A stretch of DNA of 64,000 nucleotides from Mycolicibacter hiberniae (GCF_010729485.1 NZ_AP022609.1:1922001-1986000), one strand, 5' to 3'. Positions 8,356 to 19,240 are shown, counted from the first letter of the stretch. Numbers and translations are program-made. The notes: a model not told the origin generated them from the sequence alone.

Positions 8356-9231
8356 ATGACCTTCAACGAGGGTATGCGGATCGATACGAGCACCACCTCC
8401 TCGGGCGGCGGCGGCCGCGGCATCGCCATCGGCGGCGGCGTGGCCGGACTGGTGGTCCTGGTGGTGGCTCTGTTGCTGGGAGCCGATCCCGGCGAAGTCC
8501 TGAGCCAGCAGCCGGTGGATTCCGCGCAATACAGCGCGCCGGGATTCGATCTCAACAAGTGCCGCACCGGGCAGGACGCCAACAAATATGTGCAATGCCG
8601 GGTGGTCGCGACCGCCAATTCGGTGGACGCGGTCTGGTCGGACCTGATGCGGGGCTACACCCGGCCGCGGGTGCAGCTGTTCAGTGGACAGACGTCCACC
8701 GGCTGCGGGGCTGCCACCAGCGCGGTAGGGCCGTTCTACTGCCCGGTGGACCAGACCGCCTACTTCGACACCGACTTCTTCACTGTGCTGGTGGACCGAT
8801 TCGGTTCCAGCAGCGGACCGCTCGCGCAGGAGTACGTCGTCGCCCACGAATTCGGACACCACGTGCAGAACCTGCTCGGCGTGCTCGGCCGGGCCCAGCA
8901 CGGCGCGCAGGGCCCCACCGGTGCCGGTGTCCGCACGGAACTGCAGGCCGACTGCTATGCCGGCGTGTGGGCCCACTATGCGTCGGTGACCAAGCAGGAA
9001 GGCACCGGCGTGCCGTTTTTGGAGCCGCTGACCGATGCCGACATCCGCGACGCCTTGTCGGCGGCGTCGTCGGTGGGCGACGACCGCATCCAGCAGGCCG
9101 CGACCGGCCGGGTCAACCCGGAGTCCTGGACGCATGGCGCATCGACGCAGCGTCAGCACTGGTTCACCGTCGGCTACCAGACCGGCGACCCCGACAAGTG
9201 CGACACCTTCGCCGCACGTGACCTGGGCTAG
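8356..9231 (+). CDS. Membrane-anchored neutral zinc metallopeptidase (YpfJ/Rv2575 type)
   Basis: Member of the putative neutral zinc metallopeptidase family (YpfJ-like); homologue of Rv2575 by sequence and position. The start at ATG 8356 gives 291 residues. A short Gly/Ser-rich cytoplasmic tail is followed by one membrane helix (residues about 22-42), placing the catalytic domain outside. The zinc motif HEFGHH is at residues 164-169, and the downstream RTELQADCYAGVW supplies the third ligand Glu. Conserved Cys residues (C70, C81, C117, C129) could form disulfides. FDTDFF and QRQHWFTVGYQTG are further family hallmarks. The substrate is unknown. Confidence 0.9.
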   Translation: MTFNEGMRIDTSTTSSGGGGRGIAIGGGVAGLVVLVVALLLGADPGEVLSQQPVDSAQYSAPGFDLNKCRTGQDANKYVQCRVVATANSVDAVWSDLMRGYTRPRVQLFSGQTSTGCGAATSAVGPFYCPVDQTAYFDTDFFTVLVDRFGSSSGPLAQEYVVAHEFGHHVQNLLGVLGRAQHGAQGPTGAGVRTELQADCYAGVWAHYASVTKQEGTGVPFLEPLTDADIRDALSAASSVGDDRIQQAATGRVNPESWTHGASTQRQHWFTVGYQTGDPDKCDTFAARDLG

Positions 9232-9288
9232 CCCCGACGCAAGCCGGGAAGCGTTCCCGCCGTACCCCGGCGCCGGCCCGGCGGCGTC

Positions 9289-9642
9289 ATGGCTGACCGA
9301 TCCGCGGTGAACACCGAACTGCTGTTCTCCTACGGCACGCTGCAGCTTGCGCAGGTGCAGCGCAGCACGTTCGGGCGCGAGCTCGACGGCCGGCCGGACG
9401 CGATCGCCGGCTACGAGCTCGACTACGTCACGATCACCGATCCCCACGTGGTGGCGGTCAGCGGCAGCGACCGCCACCCGATACTGCGCCCCGCGCCAGG
9501 CGCATACGTGGCCGGCACCGTGTTCGCGATCAGCGCCGCGGAGCTGGCCGCCGCCGACGACTACGAAGTCGACGTCTACCGGCGAATCGCGGTTCCGCTG
9601 CGCTCCGGCGCGCGGGCCTGGGTTTATGTGTTCGCCGACTGA
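9289..9642 (+). CDS. Gamma-glutamylcyclotransferase-like (GGCT/AIG2) protein
   Basis: A 117-residue single-domain protein. It has the hallmark FSYGTLQ near the N-terminus (the YGTL loop that binds the substrate) and ends in YEVDVYRRIAVPLRSGARAWVYVF, typical of AIG2/GGCT folds. The acidic residue expected to act as catalyst is most likely in the segment AADDYEVD. It is small and cytoplasmic, and follows the metallopeptidase gene by 57 bp on the same strand. The exact substrate (gamma-glutamyl amino acid or amine) cannot be deduced. Confidence 0.8.
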   Translation: MADRSAVNTELLFSYGTLQLAQVQRSTFGRELDGRPDAIAGYELDYVTITDPHVVAVSGSDRHPILRPAPGAYVAGTVFAISAAELAAADDYEVDVYRRIAVPLRSGARAWVYVFAD

Positions 9643-9654
9643 ATCGGAGCTAGC

Positions 9655-10221
9655 TCACCACGGCCGGGTGGCGCAGGAAACGCCGCTGCCCCCCTGCTGC
9701 GACACCACCACCTCGCCGTCGACGGCGATCTCGCAGTGAAACTCCGGGTTGATCCGCAGGCCCCCACTGGCGGTGACCAGCGCCCACTGGGCGGGATCGG
9801 CCAGCGTGGTGGTGTAGACCACCGGCTCGCCGCCGGCGATCGGCACGCGGACGGTCTCGAGGTACTCCGCGGAGTTGGCGTTGTAGGCCGCCATGCTCGG
9901 CGGATCGGTCTTGATGTAGGAGATGTTGCCGGTCAGGTCACTGGTGGCGGTGATGGTGTAGGTGACCTCGTGCCCGCCCGCCACGCCGAGCTTCGGGGCT
10001 TCGGCTGAGGGCTCGGACGCATTCTCGGTCGGCGTGGCGGCCGGGCTGGGGGTCGGGCTGGCGGCCGGGCTGGGGGTCGGGCTGGGCGCCGCCGACTCCG
10101 CCGAGGATTCTGTCGAGGGCTCCGGCTCCGCCAATGCCGTCGGCTGGCCGCAGAGCAGTCCGCCCGCCGTCACCAAAAGCACTGCGCCGAGCCCGGATGT
10201 CGCCTTTTGCATCATCGTCAT
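9655..10221 (-). CDS. Secreted/membrane MmpS-like protein (Rv2576c homologue) with Pro/Ser/Thr repeat linker
   Basis: The chosen ATG at 10221 gives 188 residues; a longer in-frame start at 10272 exists but would spoil the signal peptide. Residues about 5-28 form a signal peptide or anchor (GLGAVLLVTAGGLLCGQPTALA). A low-complexity linker follows with repeated PSPTPSPAA units (about residues 35-75). The C-terminal domain (VTYTITATSDLTGNISYIKTDPP and FHCEIAVDGEVVVSQQGGS) resembles the MmpS beta-sandwich and matches Rv2576c in synteny. MmpS proteins usually partner MmpL transporters, but no mmpL is nearby. The role is unknown. Confidence 0.75.
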   Translation of the reverse strand: MTMMQKATSGLGAVLLVTAGGLLCGQPTALAEPEPSTESSAESAAPSPTPSPAASPTPSPAATPTENASEPSAEAPKLGVAGGHEVTYTITATSDLTGNISYIKTDPPSMAAYNANSAEYLETVRVPIAGGEPVVYTTTLADPAQWALVTASGGLRINPEFHCEIAVDGEVVVSQQGGSGVSCATRPW

Positions 10222-10293
10222 ACCCGGAAACGGTACCGGAGTGCCGTCTACGACGAGGGCCGGCAAACGCAAGTCACCGATGCGTTGGCCGCG

Positions 10294-11559
10294 TCAGCCG
10301 CCGCTCACGCGGGCCCGGACCTGGGCCACCACGTCCTCGATCGCGACGTCGACCTGCTCGCCGGTGGTCAGGAGTTTGACGCCGACGGTGCCGGCCTGCA
10401 GATCGCGGTCGCCGGCGACGAGGGCCACCACGGCCCCGGAACGGTCGGCCGCCCGCATCGCGCCTTTGAGACCGCGGTCCCCGTAAGCCAGATCCACCCG
10501 CAGCCCGGCCTCGCGCAGGCGAGCGGCGATCACCGCCAACTGCAGCTTGGCAGACTCGGAAAGCCCCACGCCGAACACGTCGCAGCGCGTCGAGCGCCCC
10601 ACGGTTTTACCCTCGGCGGCCAGCGCGAGCAGGGTGCGGTCCACACCCAGGCCGAAGCCGATACCGGACAGGTCCTGCCCGCCCAGCTGCCGCATCAGGC
10701 CGTCGTAGCGGCCGCCACCGCCGATCCCCGACTGCGCGCCCAATCCGTCGTGCACGAATTCGAAGGTGGTCTTGGTGTAGTAATCCAGACCGCGCACCAT
10801 CCGCGGATTGATGACGTAGGGCACCTGCAACGCGTCCAGATGCGCCAGCACGGTGTCGAAGTGCGTCCGGGCGGCCTCCGACAGGTGCTCGAGCATGAGC
10901 GGGGCGTCGGCGGTCATCTCCCGCACATGTGGGCGCTTGTCGTCGAGCACGCGCAGCGGATTGATCTCGGCGCGGCGGCGCGTCTCCTCGTCCAGGTCCA
11001 GGCCGAACAGGAACTGCTGCAGCAACTCCCGGTAGGCGGGCCGGCAGGTGTCGTCACCCAGCGAGGTGATCTCCAGCCGGAAGCCCTCCAGGCCCAGGGA
11101 ACGGAACCCCTCGTCGGCGACGGCGATCACCTCGGCGTCCAGCGCGGGATCGTCCACGCCGATAGCCTCGACCCCGACCTGTTGCAGCTGCCGGTAACGG
11201 CCGGCCTGCGGCCGCTCGTACCGGAAGAACGGACCGGAATAGCAGAGTTTGACCGGCAATTGGCCCCGGTCCAGTCCGTGCTCGATCACGGCGCGCATCA
11301 CGCCCGCGGTGCCCTCGGGCCGCAGGGTCACCGAACGCTCGCCCCGGTCGGCGAAGGTGTACATCTCTTTGGAGACCACGTCGGTGGACTCCCCCACCCC
11401 GCGCGCGAACAGGGCGGTGTCCTCGAAGATCGGCAGCTCGATATCGCCGTAGCCGGCGCGGCGAGCGACCGCCAACAGGCCGTCGCGAACCGCGACGAAA
11501 CCGGCGGAGGCCGGCGGAACGTAATCGGGCACCCCTTTGGGTGCGGCAAACGTGCTCAC
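10294..11559 (-). CDS. hisS: Histidyl-tRNA synthetase
   Basis: Class II synthetase of 421 residues, the normal length. Visible motifs are the N-terminal [10 protein letters not shown], motif 2 ([21 protein letters not shown]), the histidine-specific [12 protein letters not shown] and GGGGRYDGL, and motif 3 ([15 protein letters not shown]). The C-terminal anticodon-binding domain starts around residue 325. It starts with GTG at 11559 and overlaps the preceding metallo-beta-lactamase-fold gene by 4 bp (GTGA), so the pair is translationally coupled, as in M. tuberculosis Rv2581c-hisS. Confidence 0.97.
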   Translation of the reverse strand: MSTFAAPKGVPDYVPPASAGFVAVRDGLLAVARRAGYGDIELPIFEDTALFARGVGESTDVVSKEMYTFADRGERSVTLRPEGTAGVMRAVIEHGLDRGQLPVKLCYSGPFFRYERPQAGRYRQLQQVGVEAIGVDDPALDAEVIAVADEGFRSLGLEGFRLEITSLGDDTCRPAYRELLQQFLFGLDLDEETRRRAEINPLRVLDDKRPHVREMTADAPLMLEHLSEAARTHFDTVLAHLDALQVPYVINPRMVRGLDYYTKTTFEFVHDGLGAQSGIGGGGRYDGLMRQLGGQDLSGIGFGLGVDRTLLALAAEGKTVGRSTRCDVFGVGLSESAKLQLAVIAARLREAGLRVDLAYGDRGLKGAMRAADRSGAVVALVAGDRDLQAGTVGVKLLTTGEQVDVAIEDVVAQVRARVSGG

Positions 11560-12233
11560 GCGCTCAGCCCTTCCAGGAACGGGTTGTTACGGCGCTCGGC
11601 ACCGATGGTGGTCTGGGGTCCGTGACCGGGTAACACCACGGTCGCGTCGTCGAGACACAGCAACTTCCCGACGATCGAGGTCAGCAGATCGCGCCCGCTG
11701 CCACCGGGCAAATCGGTGCGTCCCACCGAATTCTGAAACAGTGTGTCACCGCTGAACACCACCTCGGCGGCGTCGCCTTCGACCCGGAAGATCACCGAAC
11801 CGCGGGTGTGGCCGGGCGTATGGTCCACGGTCACGGCGGTGTCGCCCAGGCCCAGCACCGCGCCGTCGCGATCCAGTTCGATCAGCTGCCGGGGCTCGGT
11901 GAACATCACCTTGCTCAGCACACCGAACAACGCCTGCCCGGGAACCGTTCCGAACGAGCGCACGGGGTCGGTGAGCATGTAGCGGTCCTCGGGGTGGATG
12001 TAGGTGGGGCAACCATAGGTGTCGGAAACCTTCTGCGCCGACCAGATGTGGTCGATGTGACCGTGGGTGAGCAACACCGCCGCCGGCGTCAGCCGATTCT
12101 CGTCGAGAACGCGCCGCAGCCTGGCCATCGCGCGTTGTCCGGGGTCGACGACGACGGCGTCCGCACCCTGCCGCGGCGCCACCACGTAGCAGTTGCACGC
12201 CAGCATCCCCGCGGGGAATCCGGTGACCAACAC
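11556..12233 (-). CDS. Metallo-beta-lactamase-fold hydrolase (glyoxalase II-like, Rv2581c homologue)
   Basis: A 225-residue MBL-fold hydrolase from GTG 12233. The metal-binding motif THGHIDH (HxHxDH) is in [25 protein letters not shown] gives the next His, [19 protein letters not shown] the bridging Asp, and the late His is in LPGHGPQTT. This is the full binuclear site of the glyoxalase II/YcbL group. YcbL-type proteins hydrolyse thioesters such as S-lactoylglutathione; since mycobacteria use mycothiol, the natural substrate is uncertain. Coupled with hisS by overlap. Confidence 0.88.
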   Translation of the reverse strand: MLVTGFPAGMLACNCYVVAPRQGADAVVVDPGQRAMARLRRVLDENRLTPAAVLLTHGHIDHIWSAQKVSDTYGCPTYIHPEDRYMLTDPVRSFGTVPGQALFGVLSKVMFTEPRQLIELDRDGAVLGLGDTAVTVDHTPGHTRGSVIFRVEGDAAEVVFSGDTLFQNSVGRTDLPGGSGRDLLTSIVGKLLCLDDATVVLPGHGPQTTIGAERRNNPFLEGLSA

Positions 12234-12342
12234 GCCGACCAGTTTCCCATTGCGCGCCGGTCCGGCGGTGACGCGGGCAGCCTAGACGCGCTCTGGCACA
12301 CTTGAGGGCCGACTCAACCAGCAAGCCAGGAGGTTACTGCCG

Positions 12343-13218
12343 GTGCCCACGAACTCCGAACGACGTGCCGCCGCCAAGCGCAGTCTGGACCGACAACTTG
12401 AGCAGCGCGCCGAGGCAGCCCGCAAGCAGCGCCGGCTGCTGATAATCCTCGGCGCCGTGGCGGCCGTACTGCTGATCGCCGGGGTGGTGTTCGTCGTGCT
12501 GCGCGACGACGACCCGGGCAATGTCAACGCCGGCGGCTCGTCGGGATCGGAGACGTCGCAGGCCGACTCCCCGGCCGCCGCCGCCGGGAAGCTGCCGAAA
12601 TTCACCGCGTCGCCCCAGCTGGGCGCCGACTGCCAGTACCCGAAGGGCCGGCCGGCCACCAAACCCGTCGATCCGCCCCGGTCCGGCAAGGTGCCGACCG
12701 AGCCGGCCGAGGTGAGCGTGTCGATGATGACCGACCAGGGGCCCATCGGCCTGATGCTCGACAACGCCCAGTCCCCGTGCACGGTCAACAGCTTCATCAG
12801 CCTTGCCGCCAAGGACTTCTTCAAAGACACCCAGTGCCACCGGCTCACCACGTCGCCGACGTTGAGCGTGCTGCAGTGCGGGGATCCCGCCGGCGACGGC
12901 ACCGGCGGCCCGGGGTATGAGTTCGACAACGAATACCCCACCGACCAGTACGCCCCGGGAGATCCCGCGGCCCAGCGCGCGGTCACCTACCCCCGCGGCA
13001 CCGTGGCGATGGCCAATGCCGGCCCGGGCACAAACGGCAGCCAGTTCTTCCTGGTGTACAAGGATTCGCTGCTGCCGCCGCAGTACACGGTGTTCGGCCG
13101 GATCCAGGACGACGGGCTGGCCACCCTGGACAAGATCGCCGCGGCCGGGGTGCAGGGCGGCGGCGAGGACGGTCCGCCCGCAACCAAGGTGACCGTCAAG
13201 TCGGTGCAGGCCGACTGA
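12343..13218 (+). CDS. ppiB: Membrane-anchored cyclophilin-type peptidyl-prolyl isomerase
   Basis: A 291-residue protein with GTG start and an excellent AGGAGG site at 12329-12334. The charged N-terminus (residues 1-27) is followed by one membrane helix (LLIILGAVAAVLLIAGVVFVV), then a disordered Gly/Ser/Ala linker. The C-terminal cyclophilin domain starts about residue 120: CTVNSFISLA, FFKDTQCHRLT, GTVAMANAGPGTNGSQFFLVY and YTVFGRI. The catalytic Arg of typical cyclophilins (FHR) is replaced by the Cys-His-Arg context CHRL, as in the M. tuberculosis PpiB group. It probably folds proteins outside the membrane. Confidence 0.92.
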   Translation: MPTNSERRAAAKRSLDRQLEQRAEAARKQRRLLIILGAVAAVLLIAGVVFVVLRDDDPGNVNAGGSSGSETSQADSPAAAAGKLPKFTASPQLGADCQYPKGRPATKPVDPPRSGKVPTEPAEVSVSMMTDQGPIGLMLDNAQSPCTVNSFISLAAKDFFKDTQCHRLTTSPTLSVLQCGDPAGDGTGGPGYEFDNEYPTDQYAPGDPAAQRAVTYPRGTVAMANAGPGTNGSQFFLVYKDSLLPPQYTVFGRIQDDGLATLDKIAAAGVQGGGEDGPPATKVTVKSVQAD

Positions 13219-13267
13219 CGGCGGCGACGGCTCGCGACCAGGGCCGCGTATTCCCCGGAATCTGCGG

Positions 13268-13286
13268 CCCCGGTTGCCCGCCGGGG
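13268..13286. terminator. Possible shared terminator between ppiB and relA
   Basis: A 6-bp GC stem (CCCCGG / CCGGGG) with a 7-base loop lies in the 85-bp gap between the convergent ppiB and relA genes. It has no T-run, so it is only a plausible bidirectional stop signal by position. Confidence 0.3.
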
Positions 13287-13303
13287 CGGTTGGCCTGGCG
13301 CGG

Positions 13304-15718
13304 CTATGCCGCTGAGGTCACCCGGTAGACGTCGTACACACCCTCGACGTTGCGGACCACGTTGAGCAGGTGCCCGAGGTGTTTGGGGTCGCCCATCTCG
13401 AAGGTGAACCGGCTGATCGCGACCCGGTCGCGGGAGGTGGTGACCGAAGCGGACAAGATATTGACCTTCTCGTCGGCGAGCACCTTGGTGATGTCCGAGA
13501 GCAGCCGATGCCGGTCGAGAGCCTCGACCTGGATCGCGACCAGAAACACCGAGGAAGGCGACGGCGCCCACTTGACCTCGATGATCCGCTCGTCCTGCTG
13601 ACGCAGCGCGCCGGCGTTGGTGCAGTCGGTGCGGTGTACCGACACCCCGCCGCCTCGCGTGACGAAACCCATGATCTCGTCACCGGGCACCGGGGTGCAG
13701 CACTTGGCCAGCTTGGTCAGGACGCCGGTGGCGCCGGGAACCGCCACGCCGACGTCGTCGGAGTGCCGCTCGCGGCGCGGGAGGGTCAGCGGGGTGGAAC
13801 GCTCGGCCAGATCCTCTTCGGCCTGGTCCACCCCGCCCAGTTGCGCCACCAGTCGCTGCACCACGTGTTGCGCCGAGATGTGGTTCTCGCCCACTGCGGT
13901 GTACAGCGCCGACACGTCGCTGTAGTGCAGTTCGCGGGCCACCGCCGCCATCGACTCGCCGTTGACCAGGCGCTGCAGCGGCAGGCCCGCCCGGCGCACC
14001 TCGCGCGCCATCGCGTCCTTGCCGGACTCCAGCGCCTCCTCGCGGCGCTCCTTGGCGAACCACTGGCGGATCTTGGCCTTGGCACGCGGGGACACCACGA
14101 ACTGCTGCCAGTCCCGCGACGGCCCGGCGTTCTGCGCCTTCGAGGTGAAGACCTCGACCACTTCCCCGTTATCCAGCTTGCGTTCCAAGGCCACCAACCG
14201 GCCGTTGACCCGAGCGCCGATACAGCGGTGACCGACCTCGGTGTGCACGGCGTAGGCGAAGTCCACGGGCGTGGAGCCGGTGGGCAGGGTGATCACGTCG
14301 CCCTTGGGGGTGAACACGAAAATCTCTTTGACCGCAAGGTCGTAACGCAGCGACTCGAGGAACTCGCCCGGGTCGGCCGCCTCCCGCTGCCAGTCCAGCA
14401 GCTGACGCATCCAGGCCATATCGTCGATCTCGGCAACGCTATTCAGATGCGGAACACCGTTGCGGCCCTTGGCTTCTTTGTAGCGCCAGTGCGCCGCGAT
14501 GCCGTACTCGGCGGTGCGGTGCATCTCCCGGGTGCGGATCTGGATCTCCAGCGGCTTGCCCTCCGGGCCGATCACGGTGGTGTGCAGCGACTGGTAGACC
14601 CCGTAGCGCGGTTGGGCGATGTAGTCCTTGAACCGGCCGGCCATCGGCTGCCACAGCGAGTGCACGACACCGACCGCGGCGTAGCAGTCCCGGATCTCGT
14701 CGCACAGAATCCGCAGGCCGACAAGGTCGTAGATGTCATCGAAGTCGCGGCCCCGCACGATCATCTTCTGATAGATCGACCAGTAGTGCTTGGGCCGGCC
14801 CTCGACGGTGGCGGTGATCTTCGACTTCGCCAGAGTGTTGACGATCTCAGCGCGGACTTTGGCCAGGTAGGTGTCCCGCGACGGCGCCCGATCGGCGACC
14901 AGGCGCACGATCTCCTCGTAACGCTTCGGGTGCAGGATCGCGAAGGACAGGTCTTCAAGCTCCCACTTGACGGTGGCCATACCCAGCCGATGCGCAAGGG
15001 GCGCAATGACTTCCAGTGTCTCGCGCGCCTTGCGGGCCTGCTTCTCGGGCGCCAGGAAGCGGATGGTGCGCATGTTGTGCAGCCGGTCGGCGACCTTGAT
15101 CACCAGCACGCGGGGATCCCGCGCCATCGCGATCACCATCTTGCGGATGGTCTCGGCCTCCGCGGCGGTGCCCAGCACCACCTTGTCCAGCTTGGTCACC
15201 CCGTCGACCAGGTGGGCGACCTCGTCACCGAACTCGCCCCCCAGCGCCGCCAGGGTGTAACCGGTGTCCTCGACGGTGTCGTGCAGCAACGCGGCCACCA
15301 GGGTGATGGTGTCCATGCCCAGCTCGGCCAGAATGGTCGCCACAGCCACCGGGTGGGTGATGTAGGGATCCCCCGAATGGCGTAGCTGGGTGGCGTGGCG
15401 TTGCTCGGCGACCTCATAGGCACGCTGGAGCAGAGCCAGATTGGCCTTCGGATAGTACTGCCGGTGCACCGCCACCAGCGGCTCCAGCACCGGGCTCAGC
15501 GCCCCCCGCTGCGCCGTGATGCGACGGGCGATCCGGGCCCGCACCCGCCGGGAGGCGCTGGTGGGGACCTTGAGCAGGTCGGTGCGCTCGGTGGGCGAAT
15601 CCTGGGCAACCGCCTCCGAGACCGCAATCGGCTGGCTTGTGTCAGCGCTGGACCGATCGCGGTCGGAGCCCTGACCCAAGCCCTGCTCCAAGCCTTGTTC
15701 AGGGCCCACTGTGCTCAC
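13304..15718 (-). CDS. relA: Bifunctional (p)ppGpp synthetase/hydrolase (long RSH)
   Basis: The stringent-response enzyme that makes and degrades (p)ppGpp; 804 residues, close to the 790 of M. tuberculosis Rel. Domain order: an N-terminal disordered extension (residues 1-60), the HD hydrolase with [12 protein letters not shown] and [12 protein letters not shown], the synthetase with [16 protein letters not shown] ([22 protein letters not shown]), a zinc-finger/helical region with [14 protein letters not shown], and a C-terminal ACT domain. The HDxxED motif argues that hydrolase activity is kept. GTG start at 15718. It is followed upstream in the transcript by apt with a 21-bp gap, the conserved actinobacterial pair. 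Confidence 0.97.
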   Translation of the reverse strand: MSTVGPEQGLEQGLGQGSDRDRSSADTSQPIAVSEAVAQDSPTERTDLLKVPTSASRRVRARIARRITAQRGALSPVLEPLVAVHRQYYPKANLALLQRAYEVAEQRHATQLRHSGDPYITHPVAVATILAELGMDTITLVAALLHDTVEDTGYTLAALGGEFGDEVAHLVDGVTKLDKVVLGTAAEAETIRKMVIAMARDPRVLVIKVADRLHNMRTIRFLAPEKQARKARETLEVIAPLAHRLGMATVKWELEDLSFAILHPKRYEEIVRLVADRAPSRDTYLAKVRAEIVNTLAKSKITATVEGRPKHYWSIYQKMIVRGRDFDDIYDLVGLRILCDEIRDCYAAVGVVHSLWQPMAGRFKDYIAQPRYGVYQSLHTTVIGPEGKPLEIQIRTREMHRTAEYGIAAHWRYKEAKGRNGVPHLNSVAEIDDMAWMRQLLDWQREAADPGEFLESLRYDLAVKEIFVFTPKGDVITLPTGSTPVDFAYAVHTEVGHRCIGARVNGRLVALERKLDNGEVVEVFTSKAQNAGPSRDWQQFVVSPRAKAKIRQWFAKERREEALESGKDAMAREVRRAGLPLQRLVNGESMAAVARELHYSDVSALYTAVGENHISAQHVVQRLVAQLGGVDQAEEDLAERSTPLTLPRRERHSDDVGVAVPGATGVLTKLAKCCTPVPGDEIMGFVTRGGGVSVHRTDCTNAGALRQQDERIIEVKWAPSPSSVFLVAIQVEALDRHRLLSDITKVLADEKVNILSASVTTSRDRVAISRFTFEMGDPKHLGHLLNVVRNVEGVYDVYRVTSAA

Positions 15719-15739
15719 CTCCGACCACGAGAATATCGG

Positions 15740-16282
15740 CTAAATCAGGTGCAGTCGTTCGAGCCGCAGCGGAGCCACGGCGGCTCGCCCGCCCAGCCCG
15801 GCCAGCTCCAGCACCACCGCCGCCGCGACCACCTCGGCTCCTGCCCGGGTCAGCAACCGCCGCGTTGCGGCCAGGGTACCGCCGGTGGCCAGAACGTCGT
15901 CGAGGATCACCACACGCCGGCCGGCCAGGTCGACTCCGTCCGCGGGGATCTCCAACACCGCGGTGCCGTACTCGAGCTGGTACCGCTCCGAGAGCACCGG
16001 CGGCGGCAACTTGCCGCCCTTGCGCACAGCCAGGGCCCCCACCCCGAGCCGGTCGGCGACCGCCCCGGCCAGCAGGAAACCGCGGGCGTCGATGCCGGCC
16101 ACCAGGTCTGCTCCGGCGGCGGCCCGCGCCAGGGCATCGGTGACCACCGCCAGGCCCGCCGCGTCGGCGAACACCGGGGTGAGGTCCTTGAAGGCGACTC
16201 CCGGCGTGGGGAAATCCGGCACCTCGCGGATCAGCGCCGCGATGATCTCGCCGGCGCCCGCCGCCGACTCCGCGTTGCTCAC
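15740..16282 (-). CDS. apt: Adenine phosphoribosyltransferase
   Basis: Salvages adenine with PRPP to AMP. 180 residues from GTG 16282, whose GTGA overlaps the stop of the upstream lipoprotein gene by 4 bp. The family start [21 protein letters not shown] is intact. The PRPP-binding motif [14 protein letters not shown] lies around residue 128, and [14 protein letters not shown] and [10 protein letters not shown] are also typical of Apt. It forms a cluster with relA as in other actinobacteria, where purine salvage and ppGpp metabolism sit together. Confidence 0.95.
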   Translation of the reverse strand: MSNAESAAGAGEIIAALIREVPDFPTPGVAFKDLTPVFADAAGLAVVTDALARAAAGADLVAGIDARGFLLAGAVADRLGVGALAVRKGGKLPPPVLSERYQLEYGTAVLEIPADGVDLAGRRVVILDDVLATGGTLAATRRLLTRAGAEVVAAAVVLELAGLGGRAAVAPLRLERLHLI

Positions 16283-17937
16283 TGTTTGAGCTCCCAGCGG
16301 TCCATATTCCAGCCCGCGCCCCACCGGGTGGGGTTGGCCGCCACACCGTAGGTCTTCTTCGACGACAACAGGGTGCGCTGCTGGCGGTAGAGGGGCAGCG
16401 TGGGCATGTCCGCCCACAGCACGGGGGCGCTCTCGCCCAGGAGCCGGACCATCTCGGTGGGGTCGGCTGTGACGGCCAGGGCCGAGATGATGCCGTCGAT
16501 CTGATCGTTGTGGTAGCCGGACAGGTTGTTGCCGTTGCCGCTGAACAGCTCGTAGGCGTCCACGGCCGAGGATCCGCTCGAGCCGCTGCCGGTGGAGCCC
16601 CCGGTACTGGCGAGCAACACGTCGATGCGCCCGTCGCGCAGCGCCTGCGGGCCGATGCTGTCGGCGGCCACTTCGGTGACGCTGACGCCGGCCGGCGCGC
16701 ACGAGGCGGTGATCGCACCGACCACCGCCGCCAGGCGGGTGTTGGGACCGCGGTAGCCGATGCGCACCGCCAGCGGCCTGCCGTCCAGCGCATCACGGGC
16801 CGCGTCGGGGTCCGCGCGGGCGAACTGCTGGGCCTCGGGCACGTTCTCGGCCTGGTCGAAGGCGTCGTCGATGGCGGTGTTGAGCCGGGAGTTCACCACC
16901 GGAAGACCCGCGTCGCCGGCGATGACGTCGCGCGGGGTGCACAAGGCCACCGCCCGGCGTGCCGGTGTCTCCGAGAGCGGGCCCGTGGGCGCGAAGATGA
17001 GCTGTTGGATGCCGCCGGACGGGCTGTCAGTGCTGTCGTAGTCATCCGGGGGGATCAACGACCCGGCGGAGCCGGTCGCCATGTCGACGACCTCGATGAC
17101 GCGCTTGTTGACCCGCTCGGCGATGTCGGCGGTCTGCGGCCAGACCGTGACCCGCTTGGTGACCGGCTTGGCGCCCCACCACAGGTCATTGGCCACCAGC
17201 ACCACCGCGCCGCCGTCCAGCACCGAGTCGATTCTGTAGGGCCCCGACGACGGAAATTTCCGCAGGTCGGCGTTGTGGTCGAGCTGCCAGGTGGTGTTCC
17301 AGGCCTCGGCGATCCGGGCGATCACGTCCTCGGCGGGGCCGAGCCTGCCCAGCACGGCATCGGTGGTGTTAACACCGAGCTTGTCGCTGATGATGTGCGA
17401 CGGCATCATCGAGGTCGCGGTGAACAGTTCCTCATAGTCGACGATGTTGCGATCCGGGAAGAACGACACCCGGGCCTTCTTGGTGCCCGGCTGGCATTCG
17501 ATGTTCTCGATGTCGAGGTAACCGGCGCGGCTGGCGGCGTCGAATCCGGCGAACCGGCCGGACTGGGCGGCCCACGCGAGCACCAGGTCGTCGCAGGTGA
17601 TGGGCTCGCCGTCGGAGTACACCGCCGCGTCGGAGATCTGGTAGTCCAGCACCAGCGGGGCGCGACCCACCACCGAGATGCTGCCGAAGTCGTGGTCGGT
17701 GACGATCTGACCGTCCGGGCCGTGATAGCCGAAGCCGATCAGCGTGCGGGAGAAGGCCTGCGGCCCCGCCGACGCGGCGCCGGCCACGGTGGTGCTGTTG
17801 TAGGTGCTCAGTCCGCCGTCAACGGCGTAGTCGATCTGGTCGACGGTGGCACTGGTGCACGACGGCACCGACGCGACGCCGAGGCCGGTGGCGATCGCCA
17901 CCACCCACGCCGCAGCGCGCCGACAGCGGACCGCCAT
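16279..17937 (-). CDS. Oligopeptide/dipeptide-type ABC substrate-binding lipoprotein (Rv2585c homologue)
   Basis: A 552-residue protein of the family 5 extracellular solute-binding group (DppA/OppA-like). The signal peptide ends at a lipobox-like VPSC around residue 27; the Pro at -2 is unusual, so lipid attachment is likely but not certain. The mature part has [22 protein letters not shown], a variant of the family signature. No permease or ATPase genes are adjacent, so its ABC partners, if any, are elsewhere. It sits between secF and apt in the same order as in M. tuberculosis; its C-terminal stop overlaps the apt start. Confidence 0.85.
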   Translation of the reverse strand: MAVRCRRAAAWVVAIATGLGVASVPSCTSATVDQIDYAVDGGLSTYNSTTVAGAASAGPQAFSRTLIGFGYHGPDGQIVTDHDFGSISVVGRAPLVLDYQISDAAVYSDGEPITCDDLVLAWAAQSGRFAGFDAASRAGYLDIENIECQPGTKKARVSFFPDRNIVDYEELFTATSMMPSHIISDKLGVNTTDAVLGRLGPAEDVIARIAEAWNTTWQLDHNADLRKFPSSGPYRIDSVLDGGAVVLVANDLWWGAKPVTKRVTVWPQTADIAERVNKRVIEVVDMATGSAGSLIPPDDYDSTDSPSGGIQQLIFAPTGPLSETPARRAVALCTPRDVIAGDAGLPVVNSRLNTAIDDAFDQAENVPEAQQFARADPDAARDALDGRPLAVRIGYRGPNTRLAAVVGAITASCAPAGVSVTEVAADSIGPQALRDGRIDVLLASTGGSTGSGSSGSSAVDAYELFSGNGNNLSGYHNDQIDGIISALAVTADPTEMVRLLGESAPVLWADMPTLPLYRQQRTLLSSKKTYGVAANPTRWGAGWNMDRWELKQ

Positions 17938-17943
17938 CGCCGG

Positions 17944-19236
17944 TTACCGGCCGGCGCCTGGCTTGCCGGTCGGACGCTGGCTGCGCCGGCTGGTAGGCCG
18001 GGCCGGCTTTGCCCCGGGGGTCGGGGCTCCCGGAGCCGTTGACACCACGACCTGCTCACCATCGTCTCCGGCGGGCTCGGCGCCGTTGTCGCTGTCGGAA
18101 TCCTCCGCACCGTCGGCAGCCGCCGGCCCGGCTTTGGACCCGGCCGCGGCGTTGCGCCGCCGCATCACCCGGCGGTTGTGGTTCTGCACCAGCTCGGTGC
18201 GCTCCCGCAGGGTCACCAGCAGCGGTGTGGCCAGGTAGATCGACGAATAGGTACCCACGACCACGCCGACGAGCTGCACCAGGGCGAGGTCTTGCAGGGT
18301 TCCCACCCCCAGCAGCCACACCGCGACCACCATCAGCGACATGATCGGCAGTGCCGAGATCAGGCTGGTGTTGATCGACCGCATGAAGGTCTGGTTGACG
18401 GCCAGGTTGGCTTCCTCGGCGTAGGTGCGCCGGGTTTTGTGCTCGAACCCGCTGGTGTTCTCCTCGACTTTGTCGAACACGATGACGGTGTCGTAGATGG
18501 AGAACCCGAGGATGGTCAACAAGCCGATGACGGTGGCCGGCGTGACCTCGAACCCGACCAGGGAGTACACGCCGGCGGTCACCAGGATGTCGAAGACCAT
18601 CGACACCATCGCCGACAGCGTCATGAACCACTCGTAGCGCACGGTGATGTACAACGACGCCAGCAGCAGGAACACCACCAGCGCGATCACCGCCTTCTGG
18701 GTGATCTGCCCGCCCCAGGTCTCCGAGACCGCCGAGTCGCTGATGGCCTGCTTGCTGGGCTGCCCGTCGGGGCCATTCGGCTGGAAGGCCTCGAACAGGT
18801 CGTCGCGCAGCTTCTCGGTCTGTGCGTTGGTGAGCGTCTCAGCGCGGATCTGCACCGTCGCGGAGTTGCCGTTGCCCACCACGACCACCGATTCGGGGCT
18901 GGTGCCGACACTCTTGCGGAACACCTCTTCGACCTGCGTGACCGAGGTGTCGCCGCGGGGGAACGAGACCTTCGTGCCGCCGGCGAAGTCGATACCGAAG
19001 GTGAAGCCGCGGACGAGGATGCTGACGATGGCGATGGCCACCATGGCGCCGCTGATCGCGTACCACATCTTGCGGCGGCCGATGACCTCGAACGCGCCGG
19101 TACCGGTGTAGAGCCGGGACAGGAAGCTGTGCTCGGGCGCCTTGGGCGCTACCGCGGTGCGCTTCTTGGCGGGCTGGGCCGCGGCCGCGTCCTTCTTTGC
19201 GGGCTTCGCGGCGCTCTTGGTGCTCGGTTTGGCCAT
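17944..19236 (-). CDS. secF: Protein translocase subunit SecF
   Basis: Membrane partner of SecD that uses the proton-motive force to complete Sec-dependent export. 430 residues: a basic Lys/Ala-rich N-terminal extension (KPSTKSAAKPAKKDAAAAQ, typical of mycobacterial SecF), a first membrane helix, the periplasmic GIDFAGGTKVSF region, then five helices with GFSIYDTVIVFDKVEEN and INTSLISALPIM. The C-terminal tail is long, charged and disordered (from about residue 345). It starts 4 bp after the secD stop. Confidence 0.96.
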   Translation of the reverse strand: MAKPSTKSAAKPAKKDAAAAQPAKKRTAVAPKAPEHSFLSRLYTGTGAFEVIGRRKMWYAISGAMVAIAIVSILVRGFTFGIDFAGGTKVSFPRGDTSVTQVEEVFRKSVGTSPESVVVVGNGNSATVQIRAETLTNAQTEKLRDDLFEAFQPNGPDGQPSKQAISDSAVSETWGGQITQKAVIALVVFLLLASLYITVRYEWFMTLSAMVSMVFDILVTAGVYSLVGFEVTPATVIGLLTILGFSIYDTVIVFDKVEENTSGFEHKTRRTYAEEANLAVNQTFMRSINTSLISALPIMSLMVVAVWLLGVGTLQDLALVQLVGVVVGTYSSIYLATPLLVTLRERTELVQNHNRRVMRRRNAAAGSKAGPAAADGAEDSDSDNGAEPAGDDGEQVVVSTAPGAPTPGAKPARPTSRRSQRPTGKPGAGR

Positions 19237-19240
19237 CTGG

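Noticed and set aside
10207..11625. 472-residue + strand frame opposite hisS
   Set aside because: Mirror of hisS without domains; hisS motifs are complete on the minus strand.
13370..15385. 671-residue frame on the + strand opposite relA
   Set aside because: Shadow frame in high-GC DNA: low-complexity His/Arg/Gly/Val composition, no motif, fully overlapped by an unmistakable relA.
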